Part shown: positions 9,801 to 17,396 of the stretch, one piece after another
How positions within the stretch are numbered: position 1 is the first letter of the stretch
Layout: each line of letters opens with the position of its first letter
Source of the DNA: JBDXHU01 sp039989475
GTDB lineage: Bacteria; Pseudomonadota; Gammaproteobacteria; Pseudomonadales; Halieaceae
Direction of reading: 5' to 3'
DNA length: 64,000 nt
Assembly: GCA_039989475.1 (NCBI GenBank)
Contig: JBDXHU010000009.1
Span: forward strand, 372,001 to 436,000
Made by a program: the position numbers and the translations under genes
The notes under the pieces: generated by a model
Told to the model about the DNA's origin: nothing
Seen by the model: the letters and a program-made list of their open reading frames with translations, nothing else
Databases searched by the model: none

Positions 9801-10097
9801 GGCCTTATGACTCCTGGCCCGGCAGTGCTCTACCATGGTGATGGAATGCTGCAAAATTTTGTCGCGGCGCTCAGCGCTGAGCTCGCTGGCGGCCAACAAG
9901 CCATCGACCACCTGCTTTTCATCAGCGCTGGTGGTCTCGCGCAGATGCTTACGCAGGTCGCTAAGACTGGGCGCAGCGTCGAAGCCGGGCTTGGATGTCG
10001 CCGGGGCGATTTCTGTAGCCGCCGGGGCGTTTTCTGTAGCCGCCGGGGCGTTTTCTGTAGCCGCCGGGGCGTTTTCTGTATTAGTTGATTCAGGCAT
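6843..10097 (-). CDS. putA: bifunctional proline dehydrogenase / P5C dehydrogenase
   Basis: PutA oxidises proline to glutamate in two steps: an FAD proline dehydrogenase barrel and an NAD-linked aldehyde dehydrogenase. The 1084 residues fit the shorter bifunctional type without the ribbon-helix-helix DNA-binding domain. The barrel carries KLSALHPRYE and RLVKGAYWDGE (about residues 290-400). The aldehyde dehydrogenase carries GPTGEVNEL, PWNFPLAIF, FTGSTTTAK and catalytic Cys about 872 in AGQRCSALR. Oddly, the first 35 residues hold four copies of a seven-residue Thr-Glu-Asn-Ala-Pro-Ala-Ala-like repeat, encoded by a 21-bp DNA repeat; this low-complexity tail is not part of the PutA fold. The ATG at 10097 has AGGG upstream. 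The enzyme should work at the inner face of the membrane, feeding quinone. Confidence 0.96.
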   Translation of the reverse strand: MPESTNTENAPAATENAPAATENAPAATEIAPATSKPGFDAAPSLSDLRKHLRETTSADEKQVVDGLLAASELSAERRDKILQHSITMVEHCRARSHKAGTLDAFLQEFGLSNNEGIALMCLAEALLRVPDEETADRLIAEKIQSGDWSSHKGKSSSGFVNASVWGLMLTGNVVRLDEDVTGDTGNWMRRLVSSLGEPVVRQAVLQAMRIMGGQYVLGRTIEEGLKKGVSGNRPGTRFSFDMLGEGARTAADAQRYFEGYQDAIRTISTTVKGEPVDLANGISVKLSALHPRYEFSQKKRVMQELLPKVKELALECKQGGMGFSIDSEECDRLDISLDLFEALARDPELAQWGGLGFVLQAYQKRGLVTADWLIALGRETGHRFMVRLVKGAYWDGEVKHAQEAGHEDYPVFTRKCHSDVCYQLCTERLLSAQDAIYPQFATHNAHSVALVLELTADGKSFEFQRLHGMGDLLFDEIIAQSPDTRVRVYAPIGNHKDLLPYLVRRLLENGANSSFVNRFLDAEVPPAELLQDPIELTLAQPLRRHPQIPLPRDIFQDEAWPWLNARGIDLNEPLEVAPLLQKIAQAHTGKLRSAPIVGGEWLSGSSEDVINPANTEQVVGQVLVAGPEAIAAALGKATAAQLDWEQRGVDYRAGCLERMADLLEANCEELMGIIVTEAGRTIGDALSEVREAVDFCRYYAQQARAAFACKTLPGPTGEVNELSLHGRGTFLCISPWNFPLAIFCGQVVAALVAGNSVIAKPAEQTPIIAARAVSLLLEAGVPGDVLHLLPGAGAAVGGALVADPRITGVCFTGSTTTAKLINLQLAQREGPIVPLIAETGGLNVMIVDATALPEQVVDDAITSAFQSAGQRCSALRVMYLQEDIADNVIEMLSGAMQELALGDPAALSTDIGPVIDLDARQRLERHEQRMRKEAKQLARCELQDRHRSGFFFAPQVYELQSLSQLPEEVFGPVLHIIRYSGKDMPQVLQDINDSGYGLTLGVHSRIDGFAREVFAATRVGNTYINRNMVGAVVGVNPFGGCGLSGTGPKAGGPHYLLRFATEKTRTDNVVAKGGNTQLFTLQET
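9997..10080. repeat. four tandem 21-bp repeats inside the putA 5' end
   Basis: Four adjacent units of 21 bases; the three at 10018-10080 are identical and the one at 9997-10017 differs at two positions. Because the unit is a multiple of three, gain or loss of copies would change the length of the protein tail without shifting the frame. Confidence 0.95.
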
Positions 10098-10200
10098 GGC
10101 AAATACCCTGTAAGGTCAGGACCGAAAACATAGCTCTAATTATGGCTAATTTTCGCCAGTTTACCCGGCCTATTTCTGCTATAGCTTGATATATATCTAT

Positions 10201-10479
10201 CTAGCCGCGGCGAACCTCGGGGTGCTTGCCATTGCGATGTTTATACAGCTTCCACAGCCCTATCAGCGAGGCACCAATCCAGAACAGCTCGATCACGAAG
10301 CTGGCAAGATTGAAGGTAAAACAGAGGCTGATGAGCAAGAACACCGCGCCGAAGAAATTCATCAGGTTATAGCTGAGACTGGTACTTTCGAGCTTCTCCA
10401 ACTGCAGCAGGTAGTAAGCCAGCACCACCAGGGCAGTGCCGACCATACCGATAACATCTGTGACCAGGTTTTCAGTCAC
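10201..10479 (-). CDS. small multi-spanning membrane protein (CBU_0592-like)
   Basis: A 92-residue protein with three probable membrane helices (about residues 8-26, 39-58 and 62-78) and a basic C-terminus. The pattern, including YYLLQLEKL and the SYNLMNFFGA segment, resembles the CBU_0592-type family, whose function is not known. The start is GTG at 10477-10479, which overlaps the rubredoxin stop as GTGA, so the two genes are translationally coupled. The pairing with rubredoxin might hint at a link to electron transfer, but nothing in the sequence shows it. Confidence 0.75.
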   Translation of the reverse strand: MTENLVTDVIGMVGTALVVLAYYLLQLEKLESTSLSYNLMNFFGAVFLLISLCFTFNLASFVIELFWIGASLIGLWKLYKHRNGKHPEVRRG

Positions 10480-10655
10480 TCTTCATACAGCTCAAAGTCG
10501 AACTTGCTGATGCCGCAGTCCGGACACTCCCAGTCCTCGGGGATATCGGCCCAGCGGGTACCCGGCGCAATGCCATCATCGGGAATACCCTCGGCCTCAT
10601 CATAGATGTAACCGCAGATGACACACTCGTACTTCTTGAAATCTTCGTCGCTCAT
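10476..10655 (-). CDS. rubredoxin
   Basis: Small iron electron carrier of 59 residues. The two halves of the iron site are clear: YECVICGYIYD near the N-terminus and WECPDCGISKFDF near the C-terminus, with the conserved DEAEG and PGTRWADIP between them. In aerobic gammaproteobacteria such rubredoxins typically pass electrons to alkane hydroxylases or oxidative-stress enzymes; no such partner is in this window. I use the ATG at 10653-10655, preceded by AGAGAG; a GTG six bases upstream is possible. Confidence 0.95.
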   Translation of the reverse strand: MSDEDFKKYECVICGYIYDEAEGIPDDGIAPGTRWADIPEDWECPDCGISKFDFELYEE

Positions 10656-10681
10656 GAACACTCTCTTTGGTCAAAAAAAAC

Positions 10682-10687
10682 ACTATA
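10682..10687 (-). promoter_or_regulatory. possible -10 box for rubredoxin
   Basis: On the minus strand this reads TATAGT, about 27 bases before the rubredoxin ATG, with TTCAGC 17 bases further upstream as a weak -35. It would separate the rubredoxin pair from the preceding gsp operon. Confidence 0.28.
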
Positions 10688-10723
10688 ACCCAGGCCGCGG
10701 TCTGGCTGAATATTGCCGCCGGG

Positions 10724-11467
10724 CTAAAATTCTGAACTGAACTTAAGCTGGTAACCACCCTCAACCGGCGCTGCCATTAACTCCAGTGCCGCCGCCAATT
10801 CAGCATCGAATGCTCGTTCACTGCTGAGCGTGGCGTCTACCTCGTAGTTGCGATTATCGATCTTGAGCGTGCCATCCACTCGCACCGGGCCCGACAAGGT
10901 GCTGACCTCGGCCTGCACCTGGCCGGCGCCTGTCACCTCAAATTCGAGCACGTAATCGCCCAGTGCCTGGGAACCGCGTACACCGCGCCAGAGAGCACGC
11001 TGCCACACCAGGCGACCGTCACCGGCTACCGGCACACCTTGCTCCACACGCAGTTCATGTAGCAGCAGGTCCAGGTTGCCGCGCAACTGCACGGGCATCC
11101 ACTGCTGGATCAGCGCCGCGGGAAAGCGTGCCTCGGCATCACGTAAATGCAGCTTGCCGGTGGGAGACAGGCTGATATGTCCGCCCAGTTTCTGCTGGCC
11201 CCAGCTTGATTCCAGTTGTAATCGCGGCGACAGGAGCAGCAAAAAAAGTTCCGAGAAGGTCCAGTTCACCTGGCCGAGCTGCAGCCAGGCATCGCCTACC
11301 GCCAGGCTGGCCGATGCCGCGCTGCCGTTCCAAACGGTACCGGCAAAGCCACTCATGCGCAGTGATTGCTCGGGCAAAAAAGACGCCAGCAAGCGGGCCG
11401 GCGCGGTGGCCAGCAACACCACCAGGAACAGGATCGCCAGGGCTGCTCCCAGCTTCACTCGACTCAT
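10724..11467 (-). CDS. gspN: type II secretion system protein N
   Basis: Last gene of the gsp operon, 247 residues. GspN is an accessory inner-membrane protein with an N-terminal signal anchor (about residues 6-27) and a periplasmic beta-rich domain. The MSGFAGTVWNGSA segment following the anchor is typical of the family, as is the repeated comparison of LQLGQVNWTF-like strands. It begins one base after the gspM stop. Not every T2SS has this subunit and its exact role is debated. Confidence 0.85.
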   Translation of the reverse strand: MSRVKLGAALAILFLVVLLATAPARLLASFLPEQSLRMSGFAGTVWNGSAASASLAVGDAWLQLGQVNWTFSELFLLLLSPRLQLESSWGQQKLGGHISLSPTGKLHLRDAEARFPAALIQQWMPVQLRGNLDLLLHELRVEQGVPVAGDGRLVWQRALWRGVRGSQALGDYVLEFEVTGAGQVQAEVSTLSGPVRVDGTLKIDNRNYEVDATLSSERAFDAELAAALELMAAPVEGGYQLKFSSEF

Positions 11468-11468
11468 A

Positions 11469-11936
11469 TCAGCCGCCCTGGCCTATCCGTATCGTGGCCT
11501 TGACCAGGCCACCACGATCACCCTGGTTAATCGCCGCCTCGCGCACGGCAATGCCCTCAATGTATTCCATGCGATGCAGCCAGCGTAATAGCTGGTTAAA
11601 GCTCACGTTTTCAAAACGAATTTGGGTTTCACCACGGGAGTTGGGCTGTATGCGGGTGGGACGAATACCCAGTTCAGCGGTCGAGCTGTTGATGAGCTGG
11701 TTCATGTTGACGGTGCGCGGGGCGGCGCCGCTTTGCAGCTGGCCGAGTTCGCTGGCCATCGCGCGCACACGCACCAGTTTTTCACTGATCTGCGTATTGC
11801 GCTGTACCATTTCGTCACGCATGCCGGAAACCGGCCGCCAGATTCCCATCAGCAGCAGGTATAGAACCACGACTATAGCGGCCGCCAACAGGTAGACCTG
11901 TTCGCGTTGGCTGTGTTTCCAGAACCATTCCAGCAC
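11469..11936 (-). CDS. gspM: type II secretion system protein M
   Basis: Inner-membrane assembly-platform subunit, 155 residues. A membrane helix at about residues 13-33 (VYLLAAAIVVVLYLLLMGIW) is followed by a coiled-coil-like stretch and a small periplasmic ferredoxin-like domain. GspM binds GspL and stabilises the platform. The start is GTG at 11934-11936, with a GAGAG sequence upstream. It lies two bases after the gspL stop. Confidence 0.88.
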   Translation of the reverse strand: MLEWFWKHSQREQVYLLAAAIVVVLYLLLMGIWRPVSGMRDEMVQRNTQISEKLVRVRAMASELGQLQSGAAPRTVNMNQLINSSTAELGIRPTRIQPNSRGETQIRFENVSFNQLLRWLHRMEYIEGIAVREAAINQGDRGGLVKATIRIGQGG

Positions 11937-11938
11937 GG

Positions 11939-13132
11939 CTATTTCTCTCTTACTTTCAGTCTGGCGCGCACGGCATTGCCCTGGGCGTTGCTGTTTTCAG
12001 TCTCGGCCTGCAGGCCGGCCGCGTCGAGTCCCGCCCGGATCGCCTCCACCGTACGAAAATCCGGCGCAACCAGGTTCAGTCGCACATCACCGAGTTTGTC
12101 ATTGAAATTGACGCTGGCCAGTTGCGCCGCCTTTTCTGATTGCATCACCCGGCCAATACGATCCATGAGGCTGACAAAGCCCGCCCCCTGGCCGGCGCCG
12201 CGCAGGTCATCCAGCTGCCGCTGCAATTGCTTCTCCGGGTCGACTATGGCGCCCCGGGGTATAGCACTGCGGTAGGCCGCCTCGATCTGTTGTCGCAGCT
12301 GCAGGTTCTCTGTCTCCAGCGCTGAGTAATTGGCGTAAGTAGACGCCACTTGCAGGGCAAAGGCGGCAGCGAACAAGCCCGCTGCCACTCGCCACTGCTG
12401 CCACCATTGCTGCAAGGGCAGATTGGCACCATAGCTGCCCTGGCGCAGATTCAGGGTCTGTCGTTCTTCCTCTGCCAACATCAGGGCCGCAGCAAAATTA
12501 CCGGTACGCCATTGCAGCTTGTCCTGCATCCAGGGTGGCAGCAGGGCCGTATCGGCGGCCTGGTCGGCACCGTAGACAATGACCGCATCCGCCGACTCCG
12601 GCTCCAGTGCGGCCAGTACCGGGGCGGCCATACTGCGCTCCACGCTGAAACCCGCGTTCTCACCACTGCGCACCAGCACCGAGTCTGCCTCGATTACCAG
12701 GCACAGTTCGCCGGCGCGCCAGGGCAATAGCAGTGGTTCCGGAATCCATTGACTGGTACCGGGCACATCGAGCAGGCGTTGCTGCCAGTCATCCATCCAG
12801 GCGTGGGCACACACGGCCACCCCCAGCCGATTACCATTGAGCGGGCGCGAGGCAAAATGCAGCTCTTCGATATCAGCGGCAAAGTCGTCCTCCAGCATAT
12901 AGGGCAGGGATTTGGCGATATGCCGTTTCTCGGCAGCGCTGAACTCCACCTCACGCAGGGTCACCTCCGCCCCTGGCACGGCAAACAGCACCGGTGCCCG
13001 CCGCGCTGCCAGGATCGCCTGCAACTGGCTCTGCTCGGCGCTGTCTTCCAGCGAACGCGGCTCGCCGCTGCTACCCGGCGGGTACCAGACCAGGCGATCT
13101 CCCAGCATCCTGATTACGGCACTTTCACGCAC
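11939..13132 (-). CDS. gspL: type II secretion system protein L
   Basis: Bitopic inner-membrane protein of 397 residues that recruits the GspE ATPase through its cytoplasmic actin-like N-terminal domain. The sequence shows that domain (about 1-235), one transmembrane helix (about 245-265, VAAGLFAAAFALQVAS) and a periplasmic domain with a C-terminal ferredoxin-like fold that pairs with GspM. The start is GTG at 13130-13132, with GAGGG six bases before it. It follows gspK after 13 bases. Confidence 0.9.
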   Translation of the reverse strand: MRESAVIRMLGDRLVWYPPGSSGEPRSLEDSAEQSQLQAILAARRAPVLFAVPGAEVTLREVEFSAAEKRHIAKSLPYMLEDDFAADIEELHFASRPLNGNRLGVAVCAHAWMDDWQQRLLDVPGTSQWIPEPLLLPWRAGELCLVIEADSVLVRSGENAGFSVERSMAAPVLAALEPESADAVIVYGADQAADTALLPPWMQDKLQWRTGNFAAALMLAEEERQTLNLRQGSYGANLPLQQWWQQWRVAAGLFAAAFALQVASTYANYSALETENLQLRQQIEAAYRSAIPRGAIVDPEKQLQRQLDDLRGAGQGAGFVSLMDRIGRVMQSEKAAQLASVNFNDKLGDVRLNLVAPDFRTVEAIRAGLDAAGLQAETENSNAQGNAVRARLKVREK

Positions 13133-13145
13133 ACGCTGCCCTCAT

Positions 13146-14159
13146 CTACAAACTACCACTGCTGCGTTGTAACGCCTTGACGGCGCCCTCCTCACGTTTG
13201 AGGACACTGTACAAGCGCGTTGTACGGTCAGCAACTTCCACCTCGCCACTGTACAGGAACCACGTGCTGGATTCGGTCAGTCGCGCCAATAATTGCGGGT
13301 CGAATTCCCGGCCATTCAACACCTGGCTTTCGGTCAGGGCGTTCACGTTTTCAAAGCCCTCTTCACCGCGCAAATCCACCAGGCTCTCACCCTCAGCCTG
13401 CGACAGCGGCTTGCGGTCGCCCTTGGCATTGATCGTGCGCAAGACCTCCAGCGGTGCCGTGTGAATATTGATGCTGTCACCCGGCCCCCACACGGTCAGG
13501 AAAGGCGCCACGGCCAGGAATATTTCCGGCGTCATATTGGCCACCATACGCAACTCGCTGACGCTCTGCATGGGCATGTTGGCAGCGAGGTAAGGCGGCT
13601 CGGCATCAATATAGAAGGAGTCTTCGGCGCCAAAGTCCCGCGGCTCGGAATCGCTATCCAACCAGTCCAGCAGGGCCTCGGTGATAAGCGTCGCATCCTC
13701 CTCGCTGACCCGGGGTTCCTCGAACACCTGCAGCAGGCGGATAAACTGTTCCTGGGCGGCCGTAAAGCGGTCCTCAGCCTTCGCCGGCGCACCTGTCAGG
13801 CTGTTGATATTGATACGCGATTCCAGGTCGACCAGGGTGCCAGTCAGCCAACCGCCCTCGTCCAGGGCATAGGGCGGCACCTGCTGGGCCCAGAATTCAG
13901 TAAGATCGTCACGCGGGCTGTTTTCCTGCAAGTCCTCCTCCGCGTCCTGCAGCAGAGCCAAGCCCGCCAGGTCTTCACCGCCGCGCAAATAAGCCTGCGA
14001 CTGACTGGCAATAAAGCTGTTGGATCCGCGCTTCAAAAACAGGGTGAACTCGCTGCTCATGGCCACCACCAGGGTCGTGGCCAGGGCGAAGATCAGCATG
14101 GCGATAATCAAGGCCACGCCCTGCTGGCGAGAGCGCAGCCTAGATGTGTGGTATTTCAT
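13146..14159 (-). CDS. gspK: type II secretion minor pseudopilin K
   Basis: Large minor pseudopilin (337 residues) thought to cap the pseudopilus tip with GspI and GspJ. The leader ends in a basic stretch followed by QQG and the hydrophobic VALIIAMLIFALATTLVVA. Position 5 after the cleavage site is not glutamate, which is the known exception for GspK. A long alpha-helical insert and Ca-binding-type acidic loops (DWLDSDSEPRDFG) follow. The ATG at 14159 lies inside the end of gspJ, overlapping it by 20 bases. Confidence 0.93.
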   Translation of the reverse strand: MKYHTSRLRSRQQGVALIIAMLIFALATTLVVAMSSEFTLFLKRGSNSFIASQSQAYLRGGEDLAGLALLQDAEEDLQENSPRDDLTEFWAQQVPPYALDEGGWLTGTLVDLESRININSLTGAPAKAEDRFTAAQEQFIRLLQVFEEPRVSEEDATLITEALLDWLDSDSEPRDFGAEDSFYIDAEPPYLAANMPMQSVSELRMVANMTPEIFLAVAPFLTVWGPGDSINIHTAPLEVLRTINAKGDRKPLSQAEGESLVDLRGEEGFENVNALTESQVLNGREFDPQLLARLTESSTWFLYSGEVEVADRTTRLYSVLKREEGAVKALQRSSGSL

Positions 14160-14769
14160 ACAACCACCTCACTTCGCCCCAGTCTTCCAGTTCCAGGCGC
14201 AGTTCCAGCGCCTCCGGCCCACCAGCCTGGCCATTACCCTCGGCCGAGCCCCAGGCAATCTGCCAGTTCTCCGTGTCGAAATCCCCCTCGCGCAATTCGG
14301 TGCCGCTATTGAGAAATGCCATCTCGAAACTGATCACACCTTCAAACAGCGCCACCCGCTGCGGCTCGGAGTCACTGCTTCGGTCCAACACCCGATAGCT
14401 CTCGCGCCACAGGGTCGTGTCCTCCAGCAGGTAGCGAACCCGCTGCAGGTTACTGCGTGTACGCTGGTCCGTGTTATGCCAACCGCCGCGGGTAAAACTC
14501 AGTGACTGGTCTGCAGCCGCACCACCGAACATGGAGGACTCAACACTGCCGTACTCATTGCGCACCGGCCTGGCAACAAACTGGTTGATATCCCGGGTCA
14601 ACAAGACCCAGGCCCGGTTCAGCTCGGAAATACGCTCGCCCTGGCTGCGCAAACCCTCGACGCTATCCAGTGTGGAGCTGAGGCTGGCAAAGGACAGGGT
14701 TGCGACCAGGGCGGTAATTGCCATGGCAATCAGCACCTCGATCAGGGTAAAGCCAGGACTGGGCTTCAT
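14140..14769 (-). CDS. gspJ: type II secretion minor pseudopilin J
   Basis: Minor pseudopilin of 209 residues. The prepilin peptidase site is MKPSPG followed by FTLIEVLIAMAITALVA, with Glu at position 5 of the mature protein. The C-terminal half (VISFEMAFLNSGTELREGD and the following LRLELEDWG) is typical of GspJ. The ATG at 14767-14769 shares ATGA with the gspI stop, indicating coupling. The upstream in-frame extension is out-of-frame gspI sequence and is rejected. Confidence 0.93.
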   Translation of the reverse strand: MKPSPGFTLIEVLIAMAITALVATLSFASLSSTLDSVEGLRSQGERISELNRAWVLLTRDINQFVARPVRNEYGSVESSMFGGAAADQSLSFTRGGWHNTDQRTRSNLQRVRYLLEDTTLWRESYRVLDRSSDSEPQRVALFEGVISFEMAFLNSGTELREGDFDTENWQIAWGSAEGNGQAGGPEALELRLELEDWGEVRWLYEIPHI

Positions 14770-15161
14770 GGTCGACCACCCACGGTATTCTGGGCCGCAA
14801 TGTAGCCGATCAGGGTATACAGGGGGGTCTCTGCGTCCTCTTCCGCCAGCGCCACGGTGATTTGCAGACGGTAGAAATCTTCTACCTCGGTGGCCTCTCC
14901 CAGAATCCACCAGTACCAGTCGCGGCCGGCCATGGTCTCCACACCGAGCCGCTCTCCGAGAACCAGGCGACCGTTGCGCGCCAATTGAATACGATTTTCG
15001 GCCAGCTTGTTATTGGCCACCCACTGGGCGACAGACTTGTCGCGCAGGTAGGCTGTGCCGTCAATCTGCTGGTAGAGGGCCTTGAGCAGCGCCGGCAGGG
15101 CAATGGCAATCACCATCAGCGCCACCATCACTTCGACCAGTGTGAAGCCTCTACTGCGCAT
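14766..15161 (-). CDS. gspI: type II secretion minor pseudopilin I
   Basis: Small minor pseudopilin of about 131 residues. The cleavage site is MRSRG before FTLVEVMVALMVIAIALPAL, with Glu at position 5. It forms the tip complex with GspJ and GspK. I chose the ATG at 15159-15161, which gives a five-residue leader; an ATG 12 bases upstream (15173) with GAGGA nearby would give MPGNMRSRG and is also plausible. Everything further upstream belongs to the gspH frame. Confidence 0.92.
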   Translation of the reverse strand: MRSRGFTLVEVMVALMVIAIALPALLKALYQQIDGTAYLRDKSVAQWVANNKLAENRIQLARNGRLVLGERLGVETMAGRDWYWWILGEATEVEDFYRLQITVALAEEDAETPLYTLIGYIAAQNTVGGRP

Positions 15162-15183
15162 ATTCCCCGGCATAGTCCTCGGC

Positions 15184-15762
15184 TTATTCCTCAGCATCCT
15201 CATCCACCTCGCCACGCCGACGCAGGCTGAAGCGACCCAACAGGTCCCACTCAAGCTCCCACAGTATTTCGCCGCTAGCGGCTTCAATCCAGGTCATCAG
15301 GCCCGGTGTGGTCTCGCCACTACTGTAGAACACGATCTGCGGCAGCGGCGGCAAGTCTTCGTCAGCGGCGTCTTCCCTGTCCTGCACCTTGGTATCGTCC
15401 TCCTCAATTTCGAGGAACACCTCGACATCCAGCGGCAAGTCGCGGCGACCGTAGGCATCTTCATCAAAGGGGGCCACTCGCCAGACATCGCCCGAGCGCT
15501 GCAGCCATTCGTAGCTGAAAATTGTCGCATCCCGGTCCAATCGTTGCTGCAGTAACAGCCCCATGTCGGTGCCACTCAGCTGCGCTTCATCCATGGCATA
15601 TTCGGCCACGTCGACAAAGCTGCGAGCGGCAGAGTCAATCTGGTAAGGACGCCGGCCGGAGCTGACCGACAGGCCCGCCATGGAGATAATCAGGCCGATG
15701 ACCACCAGGGTCAGCAGCAGCTCCAGCAGGCTGAAGCCGGCGCTATTGGCTCTCGTCGCCAT
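15184..15762 (-). CDS. gspH: type II secretion minor pseudopilin H
   Basis: Minor pseudopilin of 192 residues. The leader MATRANSAG precedes FSLLELLLTLVVIGLIISMAG, with Glu at position 5. The C-terminal domain is rich in acidic residues (EIEEDDTKVQDREDAADEDL), which is longer than in many GspH proteins. The ATG at 15760-15762 lies inside the end of gspG (20-base overlap). The upstream part of the open frame lies within gspG and is not used. Confidence 0.92.
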   Translation of the reverse strand: MATRANSAGFSLLELLLTLVVIGLIISMAGLSVSSGRRPYQIDSAARSFVDVAEYAMDEAQLSGTDMGLLLQQRLDRDATIFSYEWLQRSGDVWRVAPFDEDAYGRRDLPLDVEVFLEIEEDDTKVQDREDAADEDLPPLPQIVFYSSGETTPGLMTWIEAASGEILWELEWDLLGRFSLRRRGEVDEDAEE

Positions 15763-16177
15763 CCCAGTTGCCAAGGTCCTGGTTCTGATCTTCCCCGCCG
15801 GTGAGGCCATCAGCACCCTGTGAATAAATATCGTATTCGCCGTACTCACCCGGGCTCAGGTACAAATAGGGCCGACCCCAGGGATCGACTGGCAGGCGCT
15901 CCAGGTAACCACCCTTCTTGAAATTGCGCGGTATCGGGTCCAGTCCCGACGGGTTGACCAGGCCTTGCAGGCCCTGCTCCGAGGTCGGGTAGACAAAGTT
16001 GTCCAGGCGATAGAGCTTCAGCGCCGTTTCAATATTGGCAAAGTCTGCATAGACCTTTTGCACCCGGGCATCATCAGCCCGATTCAATACCGTGGGCGCC
16101 ACCACACTGACCAACAGGCCCATTATCACCAGCACTACCAGGATCTCTACCAGGCTGAATCCTCGCTCTAGCTTCAT
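15743..16177 (-). CDS. gspG: type II secretion major pseudopilin G
   Basis: Main building block of the pseudopilus, 144 residues. The site MKLERG then FSLVEILVVLVIMGLLVSVVAP is canonical. The family features LYRLDNFVYPTSEQGLQ, LPVDPWGRPYLY and the calcium-binding loop SQGADGLTGGED are all present. After processing by a prepilin peptidase (gene not in this window) the subunits polymerise in the periplasm and are thought to push substrates through GspD. It begins two bases before the gspF stop region ends, so the two are adjacent without a gap. Confidence 0.97.
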   Translation of the reverse strand: MKLERGFSLVEILVVLVIMGLLVSVVAPTVLNRADDARVQKVYADFANIETALKLYRLDNFVYPTSEQGLQGLVNPSGLDPIPRNFKKGGYLERLPVDPWGRPYLYLSPGEYGEYDIYSQGADGLTGGEDQNQDLGNWDGDESQ

Positions 16178-17395
16178 TCAGTTCACCATCGTGTTTAATT
16201 GGAAAATCGGCAGCAGGATGGCCAGCACTATGCCCAGCACCATCCCGCCCATAAATACCACCATCATCGGCTCCATGATCCCCATCAAGGTACCCAGGGT
16301 CATCTCCAGCTCGCGCTCCTGGTTGGTCGCCGAGCGCTGCAACATGGTTTCCAGCTCGCCCGAGGCCTCACCGCTGGCCACCATATGCACCATCAACGGC
16401 GGGAAACGCCCGCTCTGCTGCAGGGCGCGATGCAGGCTGGAACCCTCCTGCACCCGCTCGGCCACATCGGCACTGCTTTCGCGCAGGATGCGGTTATTCA
16501 ATACTTCGCCGGCGATACGCAGCGACTCCAGCAGGGGCACGCCGCTGGCCATGAGGATGCTCAGGGTTGAGGCGAAGCGAGCGGTATCCACCGCGGTCAG
16601 AATACCGGCAATTCCCGGCACCTTGAGCAGCAGCTGATGCCATTTGCGGCGGCGACCATCATTGCGCAGCAACTGTTTCACCGCAATTCCCAGGGCTATT
16701 AGCACGACCAACAGCCAGACACCCCAGGCCCGCAGGAAGTCACTGCTGGCAATCAGGGCGCGGGTCAGCCAGGGCAGTTCGGACCGGGTGTGAGCGAAAA
16801 TCCCCACCAACTCCGGCACCACGAACACCATCAGGGCAACCACCACCGAGACGGCGACGCCGAGCAGGATGAAGGGGTAAATCATCGCCATCTTCAATTT
16901 TTGCTGGGTGTACTGGCGTTGCTCACTGTAGTCCGCCAATTGCTCCAGCACCGGGCCGAGAAAACCCGCGTGCTCACCGGCCTTGACCATGGCCCGGTAC
17001 ATTTCGCTGAATACCTGCGGAAAGTCGCCCATGGCATAGGCCAGTGAATGACCCTCGGCGACTCGCGAGCGCACCTGCAACAGCAGTCCAGTCAGGCGCT
17101 GCTTGCGGGTCTGCTCGGCCACGGCCTGCAGGCATTCATCGATCGGCAGGTTGGACTGCACCAGGGTGGCCAACTGGCGTGTCACCAGCGCCAGCTCGGA
17201 ACCCTTAATGCTCGGGGTAAACAGTTTGAAACCCGGGCCGTTGGCGCTCGCTTGCTGGGTCGCCACGCTGACCTCGACCGGGCGCAATTGCTGGGCGCGC
17301 AGGGATGAGCGTATCTGGCGTTCCGAGTCACCCTCGAGTACGCCCTTGGTCAGTTTCCCCTCACTGTTGAGGGCACGGTAGCGATAGGCAGTCAT
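16178..17395 (-). CDS. gspF: type II secretion inner-membrane platform protein F
   Basis: Polytopic inner-membrane protein of 405 residues. It shows the two tandem GspF domains: the first with LPIDECLQAVAEQ and SLAYAMGDFPQVF (about 85-190), the second with SGVPLLESLRIAGEVLNN and LHRALQQSGRFPPL (about 285-390). Three membrane helices are visible (about 172-195, 220-240 and 375-400). It couples the GspE ATPase to pseudopilus assembly. The ATG at 17393-17395 follows the gspE stop by one base. Confidence 0.95.
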   Translation of the reverse strand: MTAYRYRALNSEGKLTKGVLEGDSERQIRSSLRAQQLRPVEVSVATQQASANGPGFKLFTPSIKGSELALVTRQLATLVQSNLPIDECLQAVAEQTRKQRLTGLLLQVRSRVAEGHSLAYAMGDFPQVFSEMYRAMVKAGEHAGFLGPVLEQLADYSEQRQYTQQKLKMAMIYPFILLGVAVSVVVALMVFVVPELVGIFAHTRSELPWLTRALIASSDFLRAWGVWLLVVLIALGIAVKQLLRNDGRRRKWHQLLLKVPGIAGILTAVDTARFASTLSILMASGVPLLESLRIAGEVLNNRILRESSADVAERVQEGSSLHRALQQSGRFPPLMVHMVASGEASGELETMLQRSATNQERELEMTLGTLMGIMEPMMVVFMGGMVLGIVLAILLPIFQLNTMVN

Positions 17396-17396
17396 A

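Noticed and set aside
9997..10080. Regularly spaced repeats as a possible CRISPR array
   Set aside because: The units are directly adjacent without unique spacers and code for an in-frame protein tail; no cas genes are present.
13293..14312. A 339-codon open frame opposite gspK and gspJ
   Set aside because: Spans the boundary of two real genes on the other strand and lacks protein-like composition.
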